Of a stretch of 34,011 bases of DNA, positions 18,711-27,294 are shown one piece after another. The notes beneath the pieces were generated by a model. It worked only from the letters and a program-made list of their open reading frames with translations. It was not told the origin of the DNA and searched no databases. Position numbers and translations under genes: made by a program. The stretch's first letter is position 1, and each line of letters starts with the position of its first letter. The stretch is from an uncultured Bacteroidota bacterium (lineage in GTDB: Bacteria; Bacteroidota; Rhodothermia; Rhodothermales; Salinibacteraceae), in NCBI GenBank assembly GCA_937127285.1, contig CAKZLV010000039.1, positions 1-34,011 of the forward strand, read 5' to 3'.

Positions 18711-19649
18711 ATGACTCGCCGTTTCAGGATCGCCGTGGTCGTTGTCGTTGCTACCGTGACGGGCCTGCTCTCCGGGTGTTCGGGAACGTCGGGGTCCGGC
18801 GAGCCGGGACAGGCAGATTCCCTCGCCGCGCCGGCTACCGATATCTACCTGGCCCCGCTTCAAACGGACGGCGGCCTTGCGGTGGGAGAACCGGCGCCGC
18901 TCGTTGATCGCCCCGGCTACGACAACCAGCCTGCCTTCTCCGCTACCGGCACCAGCCTCCTGTTCGTGTCTCGGCGGGACGGACAGGCAGATCTGCACCG
19001 CATCACGCTGGGGACCTTCGACGTCACCCGCATCACCGGAACGCCGGAAAGCGAATACTCGCCGACGCCCCGCCCGGACGAGCGGATCAGCGTCGTGCGC
19101 GTCGAAGAAGACGGGCGGCAGCGGTTGTGGCAGTACAGCGCCTTCGGGCGGCCCATCGCCCCGATGCTCCCCGAAGCCGACTCCATCGGCTACCATGCCT
19201 GGATCGACCGAACGCGCGTCGCCCTCTACCGCGTCGGCGACCCCGCCCAACTCGTCGTCGCGGATGTGACCACGGACGTCGACACCGTCGTGGCCGACAG
19301 CATCGGGCGGTCGCTGCAGCCTATTCCGGGACGGGCGGCGGTCAGTTTCGTGCGCGTGGCCGCCGACGCGTCGACGTCCGTCCATCTCGTTGCTCGCTCC
19401 GATTCGCTGACCCCCCGCCCCCTGGTCGACGCGCCCGCCGGTACCCGCGCCGTCGATCACGCCTGGACGCCGGACGGGACGCTCCTTCTGGCAGGCGGGC
19501 AGACCCTTTATGCCTGGCGCCCCGGACGCGCGGGCTGGCGGCAGCTCCGCGACCTCGCCCCGCTGGAGGTGACGCGGCTCGCCGTGTCGCCGGACGGGAC
19601 GCAGCTCGCGCTCGTCGTCCGCGAACGAGGCGCTGGAGGTCGCTCCTGA
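18711..19649 (+). CDS. TolB-like beta-propeller lipoprotein
   Basis: Lipobox LLSGCSG; repeats such as QPAFSATGTSLLFVSRRDGQADLHRI and LAVSPDGTQLALVV. Confidence 0.75.
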   Translation: MTRRFRIAVVVVVATVTGLLSGCSGTSGSGEPGQADSLAAPATDIYLAPLQTDGGLAVGEPAPLVDRPGYDNQPAFSATGTSLLFVSRRDGQADLHRITLGTFDVTRITGTPESEYSPTPRPDERISVVRVEEDGRQRLWQYSAFGRPIAPMLPEADSIGYHAWIDRTRVALYRVGDPAQLVVADVTTDVDTVVADSIGRSLQPIPGRAAVSFVRVAADASTSVHLVARSDSLTPRPLVDAPAGTRAVDHAWTPDGTLLLAGGQTLYAWRPGRAGWRQLRDLAPLEVTRLAVSPDGTQLALVVRERGAGGRS

Positions 19650-19684
19650 GTCGTGGCCGCCACCGGCAACCCGAACCGTCGGCC

Positions 19685-19756
19685 CGCTTCACCGGTCGGC
19701 CCCGTCTCATCGGTCGATCCCGCTCCACGGGTCGATCCTGCTTCACGGGTCGGTCA
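19685..19756. repeat. 4x18-bp degenerate tandem repeat (cgctcCACgGGTCGATCC-type)
   Basis: Units cgcttcaccggtcggccc / cgtctcatcggtcgatcc / cgctccacgggtcgatcc / tgcttcacgggtcggtca. Confidence 0.8.
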
Positions 19757-22513
19757 CGGAGCAACCGGGTCGACGAAGCGGGCCGCGAATTCGTGGATGC
19801 GCACGATTCGGTCGATGCGCTGCAGCGGGGAGGCGCTGCGGAGGGCGTTGTGCCCGGCGCCGGGATAGCGCACGTACTCGACGGGTCGGTCGAGGATGGC
19901 CAGCGTCCGGTACAGCCGGTCGCTCTGCGACGCGTCCGTTCGGGCGTCGGCCCCGCCGTGAAGAAGAAGGAGGGGCGTCCGGATCGCGTGGGCGTAGGGG
20001 AGCGGCGAATTCCGAAGGAGCGCCTCACGCGGCGAGAGGAGGGAATCGGCCGGGGAGGGGGCGCCGGTGTTGCCGGTGTCGGCCGCGGCCTGGGCGGAGG
20101 AGGGGGCCTCAGACGTCGTCCCCCGGTTCGTGCCCGACCGGGCGGTGGAGGAAGAGGGAGCGGTGGAGGAAGAGGGGGCCGACGCCCGGCTGCGAGCCGA
20201 GACGACCACCGAGTCGGGGCGGCCGGCGGCCGGGGGGGCGGGCCCGTCCCACGGGTAGCCGCCGAAGTGCCGGGGCAGGAGGCGCCAGGCGCTGCTTCCC
20301 AGGAGGGCGGGCAGGTCGTAGGCCCCGCGTTCGGCCACGGCCGCATCAAAGCGGTCGGTTTGGCTGATGATCCAGGCGGTCAGGTATCCGCCGTACGATC
20401 CGCCCATCACCACCTGTTGCGACGCATCGATCCCGGAACGGCGGGCGGCGGTATCGGCCGCGGCGAGGACGTCGGCGGCGGGGCCCGGCCCCCAGTTCCG
20501 GTTGGGGAGGCGGCGGAAGGCGGCGCCGTAGCCCGGCGAGCCGCGCGGGGCCGCCACCACCACCGCGTAGCCCTGCGCGGCGAGGTACTGCCCGTCGTGC
20601 CACGTGGTCGGCGCGGCCGGTCCGGCAAGGCCCGGGGGCCCGCCCCGAATGGCAAGAAGAAGCGGCGCCCGAGCCGTATCCGGCCGTGCGGGGGGATGGA
20701 GCACCCAGGCATCGATGCTCAGCGTACCGCTCGCCACCGTCAGCGGCTCCGGCGTTGCCAGCGTCCGGCGCTCCAGCCAGGCTGCGTTGTGGCGCGAGAG
20801 GCGTCGTTCGCGGGAGAACCCGACGGTGTTGGCGTAGAGCTCCGACGGGTTGGCGGCGTCGCTCGCTACGTAGGCCACACTGGCATCCGTCACGTCGAAG
20901 GCGTGGATTCCTCGGTCGGTCGTCGTAAGGGCCTCGCGCGGGACCCGCCGGGTCATGGACGAGTCGATGGCAAAGGTGTCGCGCGAGGCACCGTCCCCGG
21001 CCACGGGCACCGGTTCCGGCACGTCGGTCGTGTCGCTCCGCCCAAAGGGAGCAAGGCGAAAGAGCGGCAGGCCGCCCTCCGCCGGTGCCGTCACGTACAG
21101 GTACCAGCCGTCCGGAGACCATCGCGGGGGCGACACGTCGCGGTCGAAGTCGCTCGTCAAGAGCTGCGGCTTCGTGCGGCCGTCCAGAGCAAAGAGCCCG
21201 AGGTCGTGCTGGACGGGGCCGGGCGTGCGCAGGTCCTGCATCCGGAAGGCGACGGTGGTCCCGTCCGGGGTGATGCGGGGGTCGGAGAGGGCGTGATCCT
21301 TCAGGTCCAGAAGTCGCTGCACGCTCGACGTCCGCACGTCGACCAGGAACAGGTCGCGGTCGCGGACCCGGTCCGGGGGACGATCCGTCGCGGGGGCGGC
21401 GCTGACCACGATCTGGGTTCCGTTCGGCAGCCAGTCTGCGTCGTGGAAGGAGCGGGCGCCGCGGGTGACGGGGCGAGACGGCCGCGGTGCGGTGCCGCCG
21501 GTAAAGAGCGACGGCGGAACGGTCACGACCCGGTAGTGGCGGTAGGAAACGTCCGGTTGCAGGCCGCGCTCGCCCTGAAAGTCGAGCCGGCGAACCACGC
21601 GCGCCGTCTCGGTGGAGCGGCGGCCGAGCCACTTGCGCACCTGGAGGAGGTCGCCGTCGGCGGCGGGCTGGAGCCTCTGTCGCGAGGCGGCCTGCAGAAC
21701 GGTGTCGCGGAGCGTTCCGAGGGAGTCGGACAGGGCCCGCAGACTGTCGCCGAGCGCGACGCTCAGCGTATCGACCGGGTCGAGGGTGGTCGAGTCGCGC
21801 AGCACCACCAGCGTATCGGGGGGGAGGGTGCGGAGCGTGTCCTGGGGCGACCGGCCGGGTCGGACGGTCCGGGGAACGCGGCCGGCCGAGCGAGAAAGGG
21901 CCCGTGCCGGGGTTTGCGTGGCGAAGAGCAGGCGGTTGCCGCCCGGAGACCAGGCCGGATTCGTCGCCCCGTGGGGCGCGTCGGTGAGCTGAACGGGTTC
22001 GCCGCCGGTGAGCGAGAGAACGAACACCTGCGGGGTTCCGTCGACGGGCCGGACGAAGGCGATCCAGTCGCTGTCTGGGTGCCAGGCCGGTTGGGAAGCG
22101 CCCGCCGCCGCCCGCGTCAGCGCGCGAGGAGGCTCTCGGCCGCTCGTCGGTACGACGTGCAGGTGCTGCTCCATCCGGTACCGAGCCCGTCCCGGCCCCG
22201 AAGAGTCCGCCACCACGCGGCGAACGGTGTAGGCGATGCTGCGGCCGTCCGGGGCGATCCGGGCCGAATCCAGGTGACGGACCCGCAGCAGGTCGGTTGC
22301 GCGTACGAGCGAATCGCGCACGAGCGAGTCGCGCACGATCGGATTGCCATCGGCCGCCGGCGCCGGGGGCGGCGCCTCGCGGGCCGGGCGGGCGGCGGAG
22401 AGAAGCGTGAGGGCGGCCAGTACGGCGAGCACCACCGCACTACTCGGGCGGGCGCGCCGGGCGGCCGGGGAGGCGAGGGAAGAGGGTGATTCCGACGTAG
22501 AGGAGGTTGGCAT
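19754..22513 (-). CDS. S9 family (prolyl oligopeptidase-type) peptidase, exported
   Basis: GGSYGGYLTAWII nucleophile motif, HGGADARTDASQSDRLY, PGAGHNAL; N-terminal propeller (AWSPGGNRLLF, RWSPDGWYLY). Likely ATG at 22513. Confidence 0.88.
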   Translation of the reverse strand: MPTSSTSESPSSLASPAARRARPSSAVVLAVLAALTLLSAARPAREAPPPAPAADGNPIVRDSLVRDSLVRATDLLRVRHLDSARIAPDGRSIAYTVRRVVADSSGPGRARYRMEQHLHVVPTSGREPPRALTRAAAGASQPAWHPDSDWIAFVRPVDGTPQVFVLSLTGGEPVQLTDAPHGATNPAWSPGGNRLLFATQTPARALSRSAGRVPRTVRPGRSPQDTLRTLPPDTLVVLRDSTTLDPVDTLSVALGDSLRALSDSLGTLRDTVLQAASRQRLQPAADGDLLQVRKWLGRRSTETARVVRRLDFQGERGLQPDVSYRHYRVVTVPPSLFTGGTAPRPSRPVTRGARSFHDADWLPNGTQIVVSAAPATDRPPDRVRDRDLFLVDVRTSSVQRLLDLKDHALSDPRITPDGTTVAFRMQDLRTPGPVQHDLGLFALDGRTKPQLLTSDFDRDVSPPRWSPDGWYLYVTAPAEGGLPLFRLAPFGRSDTTDVPEPVPVAGDGASRDTFAIDSSMTRRVPREALTTTDRGIHAFDVTDASVAYVASDAANPSELYANTVGFSRERRLSRHNAAWLERRTLATPEPLTVASGTLSIDAWVLHPPARPDTARAPLLLAIRGGPPGLAGPAAPTTWHDGQYLAAQGYAVVVAAPRGSPGYGAAFRRLPNRNWGPGPAADVLAAADTAARRSGIDASQQVVMGGSYGGYLTAWIISQTDRFDAAVAERGAYDLPALLGSSAWRLLPRHFGGYPWDGPAPPAAGRPDSVVVSARSRASAPSSSTAPSSSTARSGTNRGTTSEAPSSAQAAADTGNTGAPSPADSLLSPREALLRNSPLPYAHAIRTPLLLLHGGADARTDASQSDRLYRTLAILDRPVEYVRYPGAGHNALRSASPLQRIDRIVRIHEFAARFVDPVAP

Positions 22514-23294
22514 CAACACCGGGATTGATTTGACCGCGGAAGCCGTTGGACGTGTGATGATAGCGGTAGCCGACGGTAAGCATCGACGCATCCACGACCC
22601 GGACTCGAAGGCCGATACCGACGGAGGCGGTGAAATTCACGCTCTTGCCCTGCCGATCCGGGACGGGAGCGAAGAAATAAATAAAGCCGGTGTGTCCGCT
22701 GGCGAACGGACGAAAGCGGGCGGCGGCCGAGCCGGCCAGCTCCAGTCCGACGGGGGTAAGCCCCAGTCCGAGCGCACGAAAGTCCGAGGTCGGCCGGGTG
22801 CTGTCTGGGAGGGCCGGGCGGGCCGAGCGGGGAATTCGAAGATCGGCCCCCACGACGCCCCCGGTGTACGCCAGCGTCGGCCCCCCGACCCCGATCTGGG
22901 CCATCGTCTGTCGATAGCGCACCCCGAAGAGGTCGAACGACGAGTCGCGAATCTTCCCGATCACGCCCCCGGTCGCCATGGAGTGTCCGATCCAGATGTC
23001 GATTCCGCGCGTACCCACGGGGGGGTGGGGACGCGGAGCCGGTGCCGGATCCTCCGTTTTTGCATCCTCCGTTGCTAAATCCTCCGCTGCTGGGTCCTTC
23101 GTTGCTGGATTCTCCGCTGCTGCGGGTGCCGCTGAGGCCGGCTGCGTGGTGTCGGGGGCGGAGGACGGGGGACGGGTGTGGGTGGAAGGGCCGCCCAGAG
23201 CAGCAAGACCGATCGCGGCGGCGAGGCAAAGGGAGATCAACACGTTCGAAAAGAGGATTCGAGAGGACGACTCACGGAAGACAGCTCGCAACAA
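22440..23294 (-). CDS. Acyloxyacyl hydrolase / lipid A 3-O-deacylase (PagL-like) outer-membrane protein with a repeat-rich N-terminus
   Basis: C-terminal YRYHHTSNGFRGQINPGVDANLLYVGI matches the PagL H-x-S and NPG signature; barrel-like strands. Confidence 0.78.
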   Translation of the reverse strand: MLRAVFRESSSRILFSNVLISLCLAAAIGLAALGGPSTHTRPPSSAPDTTQPASAAPAAAENPATKDPAAEDLATEDAKTEDPAPAPRPHPPVGTRGIDIWIGHSMATGGVIGKIRDSSFDLFGVRYRQTMAQIGVGGPTLAYTGGVVGADLRIPRSARPALPDSTRPTSDFRALGLGLTPVGLELAGSAAARFRPFASGHTGFIYFFAPVPDRQGKSVNFTASVGIGLRVRVVDASMLTVGYRYHHTSNGFRGQINPGVDANLLYVGITLFPRLPGRPARPPE

Positions 23295-23544
23295 CGGCTC
23301 GCGAAAGACAGTTCACGAGAGACGAAAGGCGGAGCGGCGGGCTGCCCTCCCCCGTCCGGTTTGTTTTTCGCAAACCGAGGGCACGGCGGAGGGAACGCCG
23401 AACACCGGCGACGAAGGCAGGTAGCTTTGTGCGGATCGGAATTGGCCGACGGCTTCGGTCTTGCCGCACACAGGAAGGCCGAACGGCCGCCGCAGCCGCC
23501 GGATTCGAACGCTATCGAAGTCACGAGAGGTTGCTTCGTCCTGC

Positions 23545-24336
23545 ATGGATCTCTTCTACAAAGAATACAACGCCGCCGACGCGACGGACCCGTTGATGAT
23601 TCTCCACGGCCTCCTCGGGGCGAGCGGCAACTGGTACACGCTGAGCCGTACGGTTTTTCAACACCACGCCCACGTCTTCACCGTCGATCAGCGCAACCAC
23701 GGGCGGTCGCCGCACGCCCCCACGTTCGACTACGAGGCCATGGCGGCCGACGTGCGGGACTTCATCGCCCGCCACAATCTGGGGAGCGTCACGCTCATGG
23801 GGCACTCGATGGGCGGGAAGACGGCCATGCAGACGGCCCTCACCTACCCGACGCTCGTCGACCGGCTCATCGTGGTGGACATGGCGCCGAAGGCCTATCC
23901 ACCGCGCCATACGGATCTGCTTCGCGCCCTCCAGCGCATCGACCCGTCCGACTACGACGACCGCTCCGCCATCGATGCGGAGCTGGCGGAGAGCGTCCCG
24001 TCGCGGCCCATCCGGCAGTTCCTTCTCAAGAACCTACAGTATGACGGGGAGAGATACACGTGGCAGATGAATCTGGACGTGATCGCGGCCAATTACAACG
24101 CAATCAATGACGCGATCACGTCGTCGAGCACCTTCGACGGCCCGACGCAGTTCATCCGGGGGGGAGACTCCGACTACGTGGAGGTGGAAGACATGGTGTA
24201 CGCGCGGACGCTCTTTCCCGACGCCACGCTCGAGACGATCGACGGTGCCGGGCACTGGGTGCACGCCGACGCGCCGGAGGCGTTCGCAGACGCCGTCGTG
24301 GAGTTTCTGGAGCAGCATCCCGAAGCGGCGGCGTGA
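23545..24336 (+). CDS. Alpha/beta hydrolase (YbfF-like esterase)
   Basis: MILHGLLGASGNW, DQRNHGRSPH, TLMGHSMGGKTAM, DGAGHWVHADAPEAF. Confidence 0.9.
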   Translation: MDLFYKEYNAADATDPLMILHGLLGASGNWYTLSRTVFQHHAHVFTVDQRNHGRSPHAPTFDYEAMAADVRDFIARHNLGSVTLMGHSMGGKTAMQTALTYPTLVDRLIVVDMAPKAYPPRHTDLLRALQRIDPSDYDDRSAIDAELAESVPSRPIRQFLLKNLQYDGERYTWQMNLDVIAANYNAINDAITSSSTFDGPTQFIRGGDSDYVEVEDMVYARTLFPDATLETIDGAGHWVHADAPEAFADAVVEFLEQHPEAAA

Positions 24337-24393
24337 AGGGGGCAATTGGCGCATAGGTAGGTGCGCCGGAAAGAGATACGGGTATCAGGAGAA

Positions 24394-24417
24394 TCCCGAC
24401 CGCCGTTCCAGGTCGGG
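24394..24417. other. Inverted repeat cccgac...gtcggg, with a nearby ggcgca...tgcgcc inverted repeat (~24348-24367)
   Basis: Read directly; located after the 24336 stop and before the next gene; terminator-like. Confidence 0.35.
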
Positions 24418-24519
24418 GAGCGAATATGGGTCCGCACGTCGCCCACGATGGATACGGCTCACGGGCCGCGTTTGGGCCCCTCTCACCCTGCCCCGTTTTC
24501 CGTCCTGCGGACTCCCGCC

Positions 24520-26538
24520 ATGAGCCTCTCTTGTCGGTGCCTGTGCGTGCTGTTTCGATTTTCGCCCGCCCTCATCCTCCTTACGCTCCTCGTTGGAGGG
24601 AGGAGCGGGCCGGTTTGGGCGGCCCCTGCCGATGGAACAGTTCCCTGATTCGAGGCGGGGGACTGCCGCTTCGAGGTGCGTCCCGAGCACGGCGACGTCA
24701 CGTGCGGTCACGTCACCGTCTACGAAAACCGCGACGACCCGTCCGAGGGCACCCTTCGCCTCGCCGTTGTCATTCTCGAAAGCCCCAGCGACGACCCGGC
24801 GCCCGACCCGATTGTCTTCCTCATGGGCGGCCCGGGCGGCGCGTCGCTCGACCGCATGCCCTGGCGGGCGACGCATCCGTTCTGGAGCCGGTACCGCGCC
24901 ACGCGCGACATCATCTTCTACGACCAGCGCGGGACCGGCATCTCCGAGCCGACGTTCTGCCCGAACCTCAACCGTGCGCTGTTCACAGACGGGCTGCGTG
25001 GATTCTCGACCGAGGTGCTTCGCCAACGGCAACTGAAGGCCGTTCGCGAATGCCGGCAGGAGATGGAGGCCCGGGGGATCGACTTGTCTCAGTATAACAG
25101 CGTCGCGTCCGCCCACGATCTCGACGACCTGCGCGCCAGCCTGGGCATTGCGTCGTGGAACGTGCTGGGCATCTCATACGGCACCCGCCTCGGTCTCGAA
25201 GCCCTGCGACAGACGCCGGACGGCATTCGAAGCATCATCCTCGACTCCGTCCTGCCCGTCGACGCCGGGTACTGGCACGACGAACCCGCCGTCTTTGAGG
25301 CGTCCCTCCAGCGCGTCTTCGACCAGTGCGCCGCCGATCCGGCCTGCCGCGAGGCGTTTCCAACGCTGGAAGCCGATACGTACGATCTGTTCGCCCAGTT
25401 GGAGGAAGAGCCGATTGTCGTCGCCATGGACGACACCACCCGCTTTCCCGACCGGCGGATCGTCGTGGACGGAACGGTCATCGCCGCCGGCATCTTCCAG
25501 GGACTGTACTCGCATCACTTCGTGCCCTACCTGCCGTTGGTGGTGCGGGAGCTTCGTGCCGGAAACGCGGATCTCCTTGCGGCAATCGGCGAAACAATGG
25601 TTCGTGCACCGGACGCCATCAGCCGTGGGATGTATTACAGCGTCTCGTGCTACGAAGGGGCGCCGTTGACGAGCGCGTCGGAGCTTGCCGCCGAGCAAGC
25701 GGCCCATCCGCAGTTTGCCCCGATGTACGAGTGGACCGACCACCTTGCGGTGTGCGATGCCTGGCACCCCTACCGGGCCGACCCGACCGCGCTCGAGCCG
25801 GTTCGTAGCGACGTGCCGGCGCTCCTCCTGGCCGGAGAATTCGATCCGATCACCCCTCCGGCGTACGCCCGCCTCGCCGCACAGACGCTGTCGAATGGTA
25901 CCGTCCTCGAGGTGCAAAGCCGCGGCCACAGCGTCGTGCACACCACCGCATGCACGCGGGGCGTCATGGAGCGTTTTCTGGACGATCCAACGGCGCCGCT
26001 GGACACGAGCTGCGTGGCGGAGGTTCCGCCGGTGTCGTTCGTAACGGACGTGCACGTGCAGGGCGGCGTCTTCCGAACGACACAGCGCTTTGCGTCGGGG
26101 CCCCGTACCGGGCAGATCGCCGGACTGGGCGGCCTCGGCGTGATTCTGCTGTCGGGACTGCTGGCCTGGCCGGTGGGATTCGCCGTGCGCCGAGTCCGCA
26201 AACGGCCCGTGGCAACAACCGGTGTCCAGCGCATGGCGCGCTGGATGGCTGCGCTGACTGCGACCGTGGTGGTGGGATTTGCCGCTGGACTCGCGACGGT
26301 CGCGGCGAGCGCCGCATCCGCGAATCCGTTTGTGCTTACCCTCGGCGTGCCGGCCGGGGCGGGCTGGCTCTTCATCCTGCCGTGGGTGGCCGTCGTGCTG
26401 GCCGTCGGCACGGTGGGCGCGGCGGGATGGGCCTGGAAAGAGGGATGGTGGACGCCCGCTCACCGTGTGCACTACACCCTCGTCGCCGGCGCCACGGCCG
26501 CCGCCTGCGTTCTCCTCGGCATCGGTGGATTCCTGTGA
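24520..26538 (+). pseudogene. Exported alpha/beta hydrolase (TAP/proline-iminopeptidase-like) with a C-terminal multi-TM domain, interrupted by an in-frame TGA at 24646-24648
   Basis: Signal peptide ORF (MSLSCRCLCVLFRFSPALILLTLLVGG...ADGTVP*) and hydrolase ORF (FEAGDCRFEVRPEHGDVTCGHVTVYENR...DQRGTGISEPTFC...GISYGTRLGLEAL...LLAGEFDPITPP) share one frame, separated only by TGA. Confidence 0.75.
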
Positions 26539-26690
26539 GCGGCCTGCCGACATCACGCGCCACTCCACGCACCGATGTCTGGATATCCAGCCCGGAGGTC
26601 CAACGGGGGAGAGGTCGAGCCTTGGCTGCTCGTCCACCGACCCTGAACCGACAGCCCTCCAACCATTCCCGTCAACCAACAAAGGACCCA

Positions 26691-26735
26691 CAACGAAGAG
26701 CGGCAGCCTCCGGTCGGGAGACTGCCGCTCGTTGA
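26691..26735 (-). terminator. rnpB intrinsic terminator-like long hairpin
   Basis: caacga-agagcggcagcctcc / gggagactgccgct-cgttg arms; directly 3' of rnpB on the minus strand. Confidence 0.7.
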
Positions 26736-26744
26736 GACGCGGTG

Positions 26745-27187
26745 GCGTACGGGTCGATAAGCCGAATTTGGTCTTTCCGGGCCGGATTCCGCACGTCCGG
26801 CTCCCGGAGAGGTCATCATCTATCTGGGACGCCCGTCGCCGAGCGCCTCGAGCGGCCTACCTGCGCCATTCAGCGGACCGCTGACGGATCCCGTCCGAAG
26901 ACGGCCTCCCGGCGCGACTTGGCCTTACACCCCGTGGGGTTTGCCTGGCCGCCTCCGTCACCGAAGGCGCCGGTGCGCTCTTACCGCACCCTTTCACCCC
27001 TCACCAATCCGGCGCCCGAAGACGCCGGCGGCGGGTCTGCTCTCTGTTGCACGTGCCAGCACGCCCGGCCTCCGCGACGGGAGGACCCGAGCATGTCTTC
27101 CGGTTAGGAAGCACGGTGTCCTGCGGTGTTCGGACTTTCCTCACCGCCGACCGGGAGCCGACGGAGCGATGACCGAACCCGCACGCA
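26745..27187 (-). ncRNA. rnpB: RNase P RNA (bacterial type A)
   Basis: Minus strand carries GAGGAAAGTCCGAACACC, GGGTGAAAGGGTGCGGTAAGAGCGCACC, GCAAACCCCACGGGGTGTAAGGCCAA, AGATAGATGATGACC and ATTCGGCTTATCGACCC; P1-like pairing GCGTGCGGGT/ACCCGTACGC sets approximate ends. Confidence 0.95.
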
Positions 27188-27294
27188 CCGTCTGAAACGC
27201 AGAAGCGGTGTCGTTCGGTTCCTGGTCTCCGGTTCACAACGGGAGAGCACCGGCGTAGAAAAGGCCGCAGGCGGCGAGCCGCTGCGGCATCGGT

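Noticed and set aside
19127-22489. 1120-aa plus-strand ORF
   Set aside because: Antisense to the S9 peptidase with catalytic motifs; composition Arg/Gly/Val-rich with no family signature.
24646-24648. Selenocysteine at the in-frame TGA
   Set aside because: No supporting SECIS-like hairpin noted, and the position sits before the mature domain rather than at an active site.
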